In this document: positions 44,481-52,305 of the stretch, in pieces
Numbering within the stretch: position 1 is the first letter of the stretch
Layout: every line of letters begins with the position of its first letter
Origin: Alteribacter natronophilus
GTDB taxonomy: Bacteria; Bacillota; Bacilli; Bacillales; Salisediminibacteriaceae
Direction of reading: 5' to 3'
Assembly: GCF_006007885.1 (NCBI RefSeq)
Contig: NZ_VCRO01000001.1
Span: 1,240,001-1,304,000, forward strand
DNA length: 64,000 nt
Notes under the pieces: model-generated
Seen by the model: only the letters and a program-made list of their open reading frames with translations
What the model was told of the DNA's origin: nothing
The model's database searches: none
Position numbers and translations under genes: made by a program

Positions 44481-44624
44481 CCCTATTCAGTCCATGTTCA
44501 CGCAATGCCGCACGAAACATCCTCCATCATCTTTACACCATTGAAAACTGGAACTTATGAATTTTTCTGTACCATCCCCGGTCATAAAGAGGCAGGAATG
44601 AGGGGGACATTGATCGTAAACTAA
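44481..44624 (+). pseudogene. 3' fragment of a cupredoxin gene
   Basis: An open frame reading HVHAMPHETSSIIFTPLKTG then TYEFFCTIPGHKEAGMRG and stopping. The CxxPGHxxxGM block is the type-1 copper site (Cys, His, Met) of plastocyanin-like proteins. No signal peptide or start codon upstream; the 5' part is missing. It abuts the CsoR fragment on the other strand. Confidence 0.7.
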
Positions 44625-44630
44625 TAAACC

Positions 44631-44669
44631 TCAAGATCAGTACAAATCACTTTGCTCTGATCTTGAGAC
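44631..44669. terminator. Bidirectional terminator between cupredoxin relic and reductase gene
   Basis: CTCAAGATCAG pairs perfectly with CTGATCTTGAG over a long loop; it separates two convergent units. Confidence 0.65.
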
Positions 44670-44674
44670 TCCAA

Positions 44675-45298
44675 TTATAAACCCACTTCTCTTTTCAGAT
44701 TGTCGAAACCGAATCGGTCGACAAATTTTGCAATCCGTTCACGTTTCCTTCCATTTTCTCTGTAGACGCCTAATACCTCATCAACCAGATCATACAATTC
44801 ATTCGGTTTAAGACCATCTTTAAGCAATCTGCCGGTTCGGGCATCTTCACCTGTGGCTTTTCCTCCCACATAAAGATCATAGGTATCCTTGCGCTTAATT
44901 ACCCCAATATCATTAATCAGGGGTTCTCCACATGCATTGGAACAACCGGTGTACGATGCCCTTAGTGTAAATGGAACCGGCTGACCAGCAATCCTTGCGT
45001 TCAGCTCTTTAGCTACCGGCATCCCTTCTCGTTCCTCACCCTTACAGAAATTACATGTCCGGAGGCTTTTGACGTAAGGGCCAACTTTATAAACTGAAAA
45101 TCCTGCACGTTTGAGCTGTACTTCCGCCTCTGCTGCCTTTTCCTCCTCCACTTTAATGATCAGCTGCTGAAAAGTTGTCAGTTCAATTTCCTGGTCTTCG
45201 TCAAGGTAATTCCCTAGTACAACAAGCTGTTTTGGAGTTAATTTTGCACCAAATCCAATTCCACCGTTGACCGCAAACGCGGTAAACTTTTTCTTCAG
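44675..45298 (-). CDS. Sulfite/nitrite reductase-like siroheme protein, single module
   Basis: About 207 residues. The ferredoxin-like half-domain (GIGFGAKLTPKQLVVLGNYL) is followed by a 4Fe-4S/siroheme segment with CNFCKG and CSNACGEPL. This is roughly half the size of full assimilatory reductases, like the small NirB-terminal-type proteins of Bacilli. Start: CTG at 45298, 6 nt after GGGGGAGG, is the best; the TTG at 45334 lies upstream of the ribosome site. A palindromic CsoR-like operator overlaps its promoter, suggesting control by copper or reactive sulfur. Confidence 0.75.
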   Translation of the reverse strand: MKKKFTAFAVNGGIGFGAKLTPKQLVVLGNYLDEDQEIELTTFQQLIIKVEEEKAAEAEVQLKRAGFSVYKVGPYVKSLRTCNFCKGEEREGMPVAKELNARIAGQPVPFTLRASYTGCSNACGEPLINDIGVIKRKDTYDLYVGGKATGEDARTGRLLKDGLKPNELYDLVDEVLGVYRENGRKRERIAKFVDRFGFDNLKREVGL

Positions 45299-45344
45299 AA
45301 TAATCCTCCCCCGCTTAATTTTTATAATTGTCAAATTATTATAC

Positions 45345-45363
45345 TATACCCTCCTTGGGTATA
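45345..45363. promoter_or_regulatory. CsoR/CstR-like operator at the reductase promoter
   Basis: Perfect inverted repeat TATACCC-TCCTT-GGGTATA. It overlaps the minus-strand spacer and -10 region (TATAGT/TATAAT) of the reductase gene. A-T ends with C-tract/G-tract cores are the pattern of CsoR-family operators; the exact regulator is inferred. Confidence 0.65.
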
Positions 45364-45418
45364 CAACAACAAAACCAAGCCATCCTTTGAACCCCCAAGA
45401 TCTTTCAGATACAGCAGA

Positions 45419-45456
45419 AAGAGGCTGCTCCGGATTGCTTTCCGGAGCAGCCTCTG
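45419..45456 (-). terminator. Terminator after the copper-storage gene
   Basis: AGAGGCTGCTCCGGA pairs perfectly with TCCGGAGCAGCCTCT, followed on the minus strand by TTTCTG. Confidence 0.75.
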
Positions 45457-45467
45457 TAAATATACAA

Positions 45468-45797
45468 TTAAGCAGCGAACTTTCTGCATTCATCGGCACA
45501 TTTGAAACAGGCTTCAGCGCATCTCTGACAATGGTCATGGTCATGTTTTTGACATTCTTTTCCACACGCTTCACAAATCTTTGCACATACTTCTGCAAGG
45601 TCCTCCGCAAATGGTGTGTTTCGGCCAAGAGCCTGTTCAAGATAACCGCAGATGTCAGCGCATTCTCTATCCAGACGAATGCATTCTGCCATCATCGCAA
45701 CATCATTTTCTTCTAAACAGGAATCAAAGCAGTGGTTACATGCCTCCATACACTCGTGCAGTGCTGAAATCAAAGTACTGTATTTTTCATGTGCCAT
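45468..45797 (-). CDS. Four-helix-bundle copper-storage protein (Csp/DUF326)
   Basis: 109 residues with 16 Cys in the spacing CxxxC/CxxC on four amphipathic helices (HECMEACNHCFDSC, ECADIC, VCAKICEACGKEC, CQRCAEACFKCADEC). This is the Csp3/YhjQ type that stores many Cu(I) ions inside the bundle. No signal peptide, so cytosolic. Ribosome site AAGGAGGG. Neighbours with copper signatures fit the role. Confidence 0.9.
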   Translation of the reverse strand: MAHEKYSTLISALHECMEACNHCFDSCLEENDVAMMAECIRLDRECADICGYLEQALGRNTPFAEDLAEVCAKICEACGKECQKHDHDHCQRCAEACFKCADECRKFAA

Positions 45798-45861
45798 CTA
45801 AAGCCCTCCTTAAATTAACTTCAATTGTAGACTTAACATAACAGTTTAAACTGCTTTTCTC

Positions 45862-47208
45862 TTAATGGCCTCCGTGGTCATCTCCTGATGCAGATACAAT
45901 TTCCATTCGCTCGTCAATAATTCCCTGCACGTAAAAGTCAATGAGCTCTTCACTGCCGAACAGGTAGCCATGATTATACGGCCCTTCTGTCGGATCGTTT
46001 TCGAAAGTCGGCTTCAGTTCTGCCAGGTATTCATATACTGACTCATTCAGTTCTCCATCTTCAAGCCAGATCATCGGGGCGTGTTTGCCCAGATGGGCCA
46101 GTGGACTTCCAGGTACAGCAAGATCCGGACTGGATGTTGAAGCAAATGTCAGACCATGGCCCGGTTCATCAATGCCCCACCCAAAACCGGTGTCCTCGTC
46201 ATAATAAGAAGCAAATGCGATGGACAGATCTACGGGATTATCCCCGTCAATTCTTTTAACTTCGCCATAGGAGCTGAGGTCTTCCTCAACTGTACCTGAT
46301 ACCTCATTCTCACTTCCTACAATGTAAATTACTGCGTCCTCGCGTTTTTCAAGGGCTTCGACTGTTGCCTCAGGAATGTCGTCGCTTTCCACATACAGAA
46401 GAGGCTCGTCCATGTGGGAAATCCAGTCTCCCGCTACCGATGTCATCAGTCTTGCATCATCCTCCATTGAACCAACAATCACATTTTCCGGTAGGCTGCC
46501 AGTCAGCTCTGCATAATGCTCATCAATCAAAGCAGCAAATGAGGCTGGATCCTCCGCAGTCAGATGTTCTAATTCGTAGGAATCAAGCTTATCCATCTCA
46601 TCCTCACTGAGATCTCCCATTACCATGACTTCAATGCCTTCGGAATTCCCTTTCGGCTGCAGCCGGTTTATTTCATCCATCACCTCCTCTGTTAAGGATT
46701 CATCATAGTAAAGCACCGGGCCGTCATTAGGGTGATGGACAAGCGTCAGTGATGCCAGCGAGTACTGCCACTGATCCAATGGTGCAAGAATAACGGTGCC
46801 TGGCTGATTCTCTTCGTGGGTAGCAGGCCAGATTGTCTGGGAAGCAAGAACGGAAAATGCCACGGGATTATCTTCACTAATTCTGGTAACATTCTTTGTA
46901 TTTTCCACCTGCAGGCCTTCCCGGGCATTGTCATTCATATTGCCCGGCGGAGAAGCATCATGTTCTTCTCCATTCGAATGATGCTCATCGTCGTCATGAT
47001 GACCGTTATCCGAATCTTCTTCATGGTGTTCATCCTCGTCATGATGCTCGTCCATGTCTTCATGGTGCTCGTCCATATCTTCATGATCCATATCACCCTG
47101 TTCCATGTCATCATCCATATTATCCTGTTGATCCTCCTGAGGGGCACAGGCTGCTGCGAGTACACCGGTTGTCAAGATAGCTGCTGCAAGAAATTTTGCC
47201 TTTTTCAT
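45862..47208 (-). CDS. Lipoprotein with metal-binding-type N-terminus and CWB2-like repeats
   Basis: About 448 residues from ATG at 47208, 7 nt after AAGGAGG. Lipobox LAAAC (Cys21). Residues 25-85 are almost entirely Asp, Glu, His and Met, with repeated DEHHED/HEDMDEHH motifs, a likely metal sponge. Residues 105-440 form three repeats resembling cell-wall-binding repeat 2 (TRISEDNPVAFSVLAS, VILAPLDQWQYSLASL, VIYIVGSENEVSG, KRIDGDNPVDLSIAFASY). The C-terminus ends DDHGGH. Immediately downstream of the CcdA-like gene; probable surface copper-binding partner, inferred. Confidence 0.7.
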   Translation of the reverse strand: MKKAKFLAAAILTTGVLAAACAPQEDQQDNMDDDMEQGDMDHEDMDEHHEDMDEHHDEDEHHEEDSDNGHHDDDEHHSNGEEHDASPPGNMNDNAREGLQVENTKNVTRISEDNPVAFSVLASQTIWPATHEENQPGTVILAPLDQWQYSLASLTLVHHPNDGPVLYYDESLTEEVMDEINRLQPKGNSEGIEVMVMGDLSEDEMDKLDSYELEHLTAEDPASFAALIDEHYAELTGSLPENVIVGSMEDDARLMTSVAGDWISHMDEPLLYVESDDIPEATVEALEKREDAVIYIVGSENEVSGTVEEDLSSYGEVKRIDGDNPVDLSIAFASYYDEDTGFGWGIDEPGHGLTFASTSSPDLAVPGSPLAHLGKHAPMIWLEDGELNESVYEYLAELKPTFENDPTEGPYNHGYLFGSEELIDFYVQGIIDERMEIVSASGDDHGGH

Positions 47209-47267
47209 CATATTTCCTCCTTTAAAATTAGGGTAAAAAAACTCTTTTTAAATTCCTTCCAATTTAA

Positions 47268-47996
47268 TTACCAGAAAGTCAGCATATCCAGTACTCCAAG
47301 CAGAATCATAAAGACCCCTGCTGAATACTGAATTATTTTCCCTATTTTCCTCCCTCTTTTTATCACTGAACTTCCTGAACCCAAATACCAGATTGCTAAA
47401 ATGACGATTAAGAAAGGAATTGCTGTTCCTATAGCAAAAACCCCAGGGAGAACTGCACCATAGGAAGTTGATAAGGTTAAGGGCATCAGCAGCATGAAAA
47501 ACAGCAGAAACATTGTGGGACAGAATCCAAGAGAGAAGCTGAAACCAAGCATAAATGCGCCCCATTTTCCTCCGTTCTGCTTATGTTTTTTCTGTTTCCA
47601 CAAAAACAGATTTCCTCTGAGTTTAAATACCCCCACCATGTACAAACCAATTACAATGAGCATTGGGCCTAAAAGGCGTCTGATCCATGGAAAGTATAAT
47701 GTAAGTTCCCGCTGGAATTCCTGACCAAGGAGCCAGACAATGGCTCCAAGCCCTGTAAACGCCACCACTTTTCCAAGCGTGTAAAAAAGCGTCTCGGACC
47801 AGGAAACTCCTTTATTAATTGATTTACTGCCGTACAGGGTAATAGCACTGAGATTCCCTGAAAATTGACATGGGGCCAGGGCCCCTACGCTCCCAAGCAT
47901 CAGTGCAAAGAGAATCGGGACTGATTCTACACTCATCGCAGCATTCATAAATGGTTCTCTGAAGATGGAACTGACTCGCTCTACTGCCTCAAACAA
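47268..47996 (-). CDS. CcdA/DsbD-like membrane thiol-electron carrier
   Basis: 242 residues from TTG at 47996, 9 nt after GGGGGAGG. Six membrane segments; one Cys in LAPCQFSGN (Cys43) and another in SLGFCPTMF about 115 residues later form the pair that moves reducing equivalents across the membrane in CcdA/DsbD proteins. It probably feeds an exported thioredoxin-like or copper protein. A TlpA-like fragment lies just upstream, and the metal-binding lipoprotein gene follows after 56 bp. Confidence 0.82.
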   Translation of the reverse strand: MFEAVERVSSIFREPFMNAAMSVESVPILFALMLGSVGALAPCQFSGNLSAITLYGSKSINKGVSWSETLFYTLGKVVAFTGLGAIVWLLGQEFQRELTLYFPWIRRLLGPMLIVIGLYMVGVFKLRGNLFLWKQKKHKQNGGKWGAFMLGFSFSLGFCPTMFLLFFMLLMPLTLSTSYGAVLPGVFAIGTAIPFLIVILAIWYLGSGSSVIKRGRKIGKIIQYSAGVFMILLGVLDMLTFW

Positions 47997-48174
47997 AAAC
48001 GAATACCTCCCCCGGCTTTACTAATCTTGGGGCTGACCCTGGTCCATCCTGACACTTAACGTATTAAAGTGAAGATAAAGCAATTAAAGGCCAACCGTTA
48101 TTTCCACCATCTACAGTAATCCTACCCTGGATATTTAAAGAAAGTATGAAAATACAGGGCAGGCGTTAATTCAT

Positions 48175-48276
48175 TTATGACACATCCGGAATTAGGCGGT
48201 CCAACGCTTCTATAACCTGGTCTTCGGTTTTTCCCCCAACAGTTCTTTCCAGCACCATTCCGTCTTTATCAATTAA
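48175..48276 (-). pseudogene. C-terminal fragment of a TlpA/ResA-like thioredoxin gene
   Basis: The frame LIDKDGMVLERTVGGKTEDQ then VIEALDRLIPDVS-stop matches the last 30 residues of exported thioredoxin-like proteins. An in-frame stop lies immediately before it and the CxxC half is missing. Being next to the CcdA-like gene, it may be what is left of its natural redox partner. Confidence 0.6.
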
Positions 48277-48341
48277 TTAAACTAGCGAGGATTAGAATGG
48301 ACAACACAGCAGATCTGAGATACATTCTCCGCTTCTTAATA

Positions 48342-48677
48342 TTACCTCCCCTGCCTTTCCTCACCTTTAGGCACAGGTGTCAAAATGACTTCCTTCTCCC
48401 GGCCTGCATATACCATAAAAAGATCGTTTTCCCGAATACCAAGAATGTTCTTTATTTCCACCGGAAGCCAGAAGGCTCCCCTCTTATTGACAACGGCTCT
48501 ATTTTCCTGGCCCGGTTCCTTATCATTCCTGAGAACAATATCATTTGTTCCTGGTGAAATCACTACCGTAATTTCTGTGTTTTTTTTTATGATCTCCTCT
48601 TCCATTAATATTTGCGGTATGGCGATCAGTCCATTTTTCAGCCTTGTCTGAATTGCATTTTTACTTATATCACTCAT
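48342..48677 (-). CDS. AbrB/SpoVT-type DNA-binding protein
   Basis: 111 residues. The C-terminal half reads RAVVNKRGAFWLPVEIKNIL then GIRENDLFMVYAGREKEVIL, the swapped-hairpin AbrB fold (usually N-terminal in AbrB). The N-terminal half is a second, more diverged copy-like stretch (TRLKNGLIAIPQILMEEEII). Ribosome site AAAGGAAG. Probably a transcription regulator; targets unknown. Confidence 0.7.
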   Translation of the reverse strand: MSDISKNAIQTRLKNGLIAIPQILMEEEIIKKNTEITVVISPGTNDIVLRNDKEPGQENRAVVNKRGAFWLPVEIKNILGIRENDLFMVYAGREKEVILTPVPKGEERQGR

Positions 48678-48922
48678 TTAGAACACTTCCTTTTGTAGAT
48701 TCCTAACAACCATACCCAAGAAATTTTAAGAAAGTATGAAAAAGCGCACTATAATAAAAACCTCCTGCACACGCAGAAGGTTCTAAGCTATTTAATCTGC
48801 TCGCCTTTCTCCATCCTTAAACAATAGCGATCACTACAGTCACATGTTCTAAATCATATAAAAGAAAATTGAAGTTTTTATGAAGAACAGATCTCCATAA
48901 TTGCCATTTTTCCAGAGCAAAA

Positions 48923-48966
48923 TAAAAAAGGATGTCCCCAACCGTCACAGACGGTCTTAGACATCC
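48923..48966 (-). terminator. Terminator after the NlpC/P60 gene
   Basis: GGATGTC pairs with GACATCC and an inner ACCGTC with GACGGT; the minus strand then reads TTTTTTATTTT. Confidence 0.85.
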
Positions 48967-48982
48967 TGAAATATTTAATCTA

Positions 48983-49651
48983 TTAACGCCGTGCACCCAT
49001 ATAGGCATTGCTCCAGTATGAGCTGGTCATATCAGATACTGTAACCCCTGTTGAGGCTCCGGAGTGAATGAATTCGTTGTTACCCATGTAAATACCGGCA
49101 TGAGATGGACCTGTCCGTGTTTCAAAGAAGACGAGATCTCCCGGTTGTGGATTTGAGACAGGGCTTGTCGCATCCCACATTTGTGCAACTGTTCTCGGAA
49201 GCTGTTTGCCATGCTGAGCATAAACGGTCTGGATAAAACCGCTGCAGTCAAATCCCGCCGACGTTGTCCCTCCCCAAACATATGGAGTTCCAAGATAACC
49301 TTCAGCTGTACCAATAACGCCTGATGTGCTGCCTGTACTGACACCTGCAACTGCAGGTGACGAAGATGAACCACTCAGTCCCAGTGAGCTTAATGTCTGT
49401 GGACCTGCTACACCATAGAAGTTACCTGCCGGGCTCGATATACCGTTTTGAAGCTGGTAGGCTTGTACAGCTGCAAGGGTTTTTGGACCAAAAATCCCCT
49501 GTGTGCCTCCGCTGAACCCTTCTTCTGCAAGAGCAATCTGCAGGTCTCGAACATCCTGTCCACGATCTCCAGAGCTCAAAGATGCATCTGCTATGGACGG
49601 AACTGCTAAAACTCCTCCTGCAATTAATGCACTCATAATAACCTTTTTCAT
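48983..49651 (-). CDS. Secreted NlpC/P60 endopeptidase with peptidoglycan-binding domain
   Basis: 222 residues. Signal peptide (MKKVIMSALIAGGVLAVPSI), a PG_binding_1 domain (GDRGQDVRDLQIALAEEGF, FGPKTLAAVQAYQ), a Ser/Gly linker, then NlpC/P60 with the triad-type residues Cys in GFDCSGF, His in PSHAGIYMG and His in FIHSG. Cleaves D-Glu-gamma-diaminopimelate type bonds in cell wall stem peptides in known relatives. Upstream of it lies a GTGGTA/TACCAC inverted pair (49679-49718). Confidence 0.93.
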   Translation of the reverse strand: MKKVIMSALIAGGVLAVPSIADASLSSGDRGQDVRDLQIALAEEGFSGGTQGIFGPKTLAAVQAYQLQNGISSPAGNFYGVAGPQTLSSLGLSGSSSSPAVAGVSTGSTSGVIGTAEGYLGTPYVWGGTTSAGFDCSGFIQTVYAQHGKQLPRTVAQMWDATSPVSNPQPGDLVFFETRTGPSHAGIYMGNNEFIHSGASTGVTVSDMTSSYWSNAYMGARR

Positions 49652-49909
49652 AATAATTCCTCTCCCTGTTTAATGATTGTGGTATTTTTTCTCTCTATTT
49701 CTATTTTGTCGCTACCACAGGTTTTATCTTACATTCTGAAGGGAATATATAAAAGATTATTTGATATTCGTTACCAAACTAATAAATTCATGTAATGAAG
49801 GTGAAAAATTAACAATTTTATTGTATAAAATTGTCTATTTTTGATGACTGATCGGGACAGGCAAGCTGAAATTACTGTAGAAAAAGACTTCAGGATTGAA
49901 CCTGAAGCC

Positions 49910-51295
49910 TCAACTTTCAGCATTCAGATAAATATAAAAAGTTGTTCCTTTTCCAGGATTACTGGACACCTGAATTGTACCGCCATGCTGTTTAACTATC
50001 TGTTTAGTAATTGGAAGCCCCAGACCGCTGCCTCCTTTTTCAGAGTTTCTTGCCTTGTCCACCCGGTAAAATCGGTCCCAGATATTTAAAAGTGCCTCCT
50101 GTGGAATGCCTTCTCCGTTATCACTTATTTCAATCATCGCCTGACCATTAATCAGGGCCGTTCCAATTTTTAAAGACCCTCCTTCAGGGGTATGCCTGAT
50201 ACAGTTTTCCATTAGATTCAGAAGTGCCCGCTCCATCTGAAAAGCATCAAGCTCCACATGGATGCTCTCCTGATGATAATTTTCCGTGACCGTGAGGTTC
50301 TTTTCCTTTGTAAGGAACCTCACTTTACTGATGACTTCACTAAGAAAAGGTGAGAGGTCTGTTCTCTGGCACATTAGTGGTTCGTTACCTTCCTCCAGTT
50401 TCATTAAATGAAATAGATCCTGAACCAGTTTTTCCATACGTTCAGCTTCCTTATATATGATCCCTGACTGTTCCTGTACTTCCTGATCGCCATCTCTTTC
50501 CTTCAGAAAAGCAGAATAAGCCTTAATGTAAGTTAATGGCGTTCGCAGATCGTGAGATATATTGGACAGGAATGACTGTTTAGTATCACGGTATTCCTTC
50601 AGCTGCTTCGCCATAGATGAAATATCCTCTATCAGAAAGGAAAGTTCGTCTCTTTCCCTTCTGGAAAATTCCACATTAAAGTTTCCTGATGCAATTTCCT
50701 TCGTCGTCTGTCGCAATTTCACAAGGGGGGAGGTAATTTTATTTGTATAATAAATCACCATGATGCCTGAGAAAACGAGAGCTGCAGCACTCATTATGAC
50801 GATCAGCATAATCAGACTCTGTTTAATCGTTTCAAATTCACCGGTGTCCTGATCAATGAACAAAAAGGCTGTAATTTCACCATCAACTACGATTGGTTCG
50901 AATGCCCATATATGAGGAATATGCTGTTCCACTGTTTCTACAAACCCTGCTCCTCCATGCCTTGAAGATTCGGCAGCAGCTATCCAGCTCTGATATACTT
51001 CAAGATCTTCCTCTGATATGGCACCTGTTTCTGCCTGTACCGTAAAATCTTCGTTGAAGATAATGAAGCTATTTTCAATGTTTCTCCGCTCCATCAGAAT
51101 AACGTGTTCGAAAGTAGCCTCGGCAGGCTCAGACTCTATTGCATCTCTGTGTGCCTGAAGACGATCTTTCACTTCTCCCTCAAGCTGGCTCTGATAAAAA
51201 TTCTTTGAGATAAAATAATAGGATGTTCCCATAACAAGAATGACTGCTGTTGTGGCAGCTAATATGAAAAATGACAGTTTTGACGAGAGCTTCAT
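49910..51295 (-). CDS. Sensor histidine kinase
   Basis: 461 residues from ATG at 51295, overlapping the response-regulator stop by 4 bp (ATGA). Two membrane segments flank an extracytoplasmic sensor of about 130 residues, then HAMP (TNKITSPLVKLRQTTKEIAS), HisKA with the phosphorylated His in SNISHDLRTPLTYIK, and HATPase with N box (LMENCIRHTPEG), G1 (ISDNGEGIP) and G2 (GSGLGLPIT). Signal unknown. Confidence 0.94.
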   Translation of the reverse strand: MKLSSKLSFFILAATTAVILVMGTSYYFISKNFYQSQLEGEVKDRLQAHRDAIESEPAEATFEHVILMERRNIENSFIIFNEDFTVQAETGAISEEDLEVYQSWIAAAESSRHGGAGFVETVEQHIPHIWAFEPIVVDGEITAFLFIDQDTGEFETIKQSLIMLIVIMSAAALVFSGIMVIYYTNKITSPLVKLRQTTKEIASGNFNVEFSRRERDELSFLIEDISSMAKQLKEYRDTKQSFLSNISHDLRTPLTYIKAYSAFLKERDGDQEVQEQSGIIYKEAERMEKLVQDLFHLMKLEEGNEPLMCQRTDLSPFLSEVISKVRFLTKEKNLTVTENYHQESIHVELDAFQMERALLNLMENCIRHTPEGGSLKIGTALINGQAMIEISDNGEGIPQEALLNIWDRFYRVDKARNSEKGGSGLGLPITKQIVKQHGGTIQVSSNPGKGTTFYIYLNAES

Positions 51296-51990
51296 GTCTG
51301 CCCCTCCGGTTCCACCGGAATCCGATACCCGATTCCCCATACCGTTTCAATGACTTTACGCTCCACCCCCGCGCTTTTCAGCTTCTCCCTTACATTTTTA
51401 ATGTGCGCATCAACATTTCGGTAATCGCGCTCATCCAGATCGTCCCATTCCAGGTAGAGGAGCTGTTCTCTTGTATACACTCTGCCGGGGTTTAAAAAAA
51501 GGCGTGCAAAGAGGTGGAATTCCTTTTTTGTCAGAGGTACAGGGCGTTCCCTGTACAGCACCATCATATCTTCTGTATCCAGAACAATCCCTCCATTCAC
51601 TTTCCTCTTTTTACTGACTTTCGGCTGATTTGTCCTCCTGATCACAGACTGCACACGGGCCAGCAGTTCCTGAGGTTCAAATGGTTTGGTTACATAATCG
51701 TACGCTCCGGCATTCAGCCCTCTTACAACCTCCTCGGTCTCACCGAGGGCCGACAGAATAACTACCGGAACAGGACTTCCTTCCTTTTCAAGCTGTTCAA
51801 GTACTTCGAATCCGCTCATGCCAGGCATCAGGATATCAAGCAGAATGATATCAAACGGTTCGTTTTTTATAATGCTTAAAGCCTGCTCACCAGAATCAGC
51901 CTTGGTAATTTGGGCATCCATGGACTTCAGGCAGAAAGAAAGCAGATTCTGCATCTGAATTTCATCTTCAACGATCAGGATTTTAACCAC
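51292..51990 (-). CDS. OmpR-family response regulator
   Basis: 232 residues from GTG after AGGAGG. Receiver domain with acidic pair VEDE, phosphoacceptor Asp52 in LLDILMPGMSG, Ser/Thr in ILSALGE and Lys in VTKPFEP; C-terminal winged helix (VPLTKKEFHLFARLFLNPGR, DAHIKNVREKLK, ETVWGIGYRI). Cotranscribed with the overlapping kinase. Targets unknown; the copper/wall genes beside it are candidates. Confidence 0.95.
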   Translation of the reverse strand: MVKILIVEDEIQMQNLLSFCLKSMDAQITKADSGEQALSIIKNEPFDIILLDILMPGMSGFEVLEQLEKEGSPVPVVILSALGETEEVVRGLNAGAYDYVTKPFEPQELLARVQSVIRRTNQPKVSKKRKVNGGIVLDTEDMMVLYRERPVPLTKKEFHLFARLFLNPGRVYTREQLLYLEWDDLDERDYRNVDAHIKNVREKLKSAGVERKVIETVWGIGYRIPVEPEGQT

Positions 51991-52132
51991 TATATGTCCT
52001 CCTATGCTTTTTTCCCCATTGTAACCTTAATGTTTAAAAAAAATTTGAAGAGACCTTCATTTTTAATACATTTGATATTTCGAATGAAAGTAGTATGAGT
52101 GGAAATAACCCTCAATAAAGGAATAGGAATAG

Positions 52133-52165
52133 CCCGATCTGATCACCGATCGGGTCTATTTACAC
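52133..52165 (+). terminator. Orphan terminator-like hairpin
   Basis: CCCGATC pairs with GATCGGG (8-nt loop), then TCTATTT. No plus-strand gene is close upstream. Confidence 0.4.
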
Positions 52166-52240
52166 ATTTCCTTTAACTGTTTTATATCTTATTATAGTGT
52201 TTTTTTTTTCAAACTTCGCGCCTGAAGAAGGAAAAGCCGC

Positions 52241-52305
52241 CCGGAAACCAGTTGCCTGCAGAGTAAAAGATCAAGCGCCATCCGGCTTAGGATGGCGCTT
52301 CTTTA
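52241..52305. repeat. sleB-end / terminator junction, copy C
   Basis: GGAAACCAGTTGCCTGCAGAG-TAA encodes GNQLPAE-stop, like the SleB end GNHLFAE-stop, followed by AGATCAAGCGCCATCC and its paired GGATGGCGCTTCTTT. About 60 bp align with copy A. The MocR gene runs into it from the other side. Confidence 0.75.
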
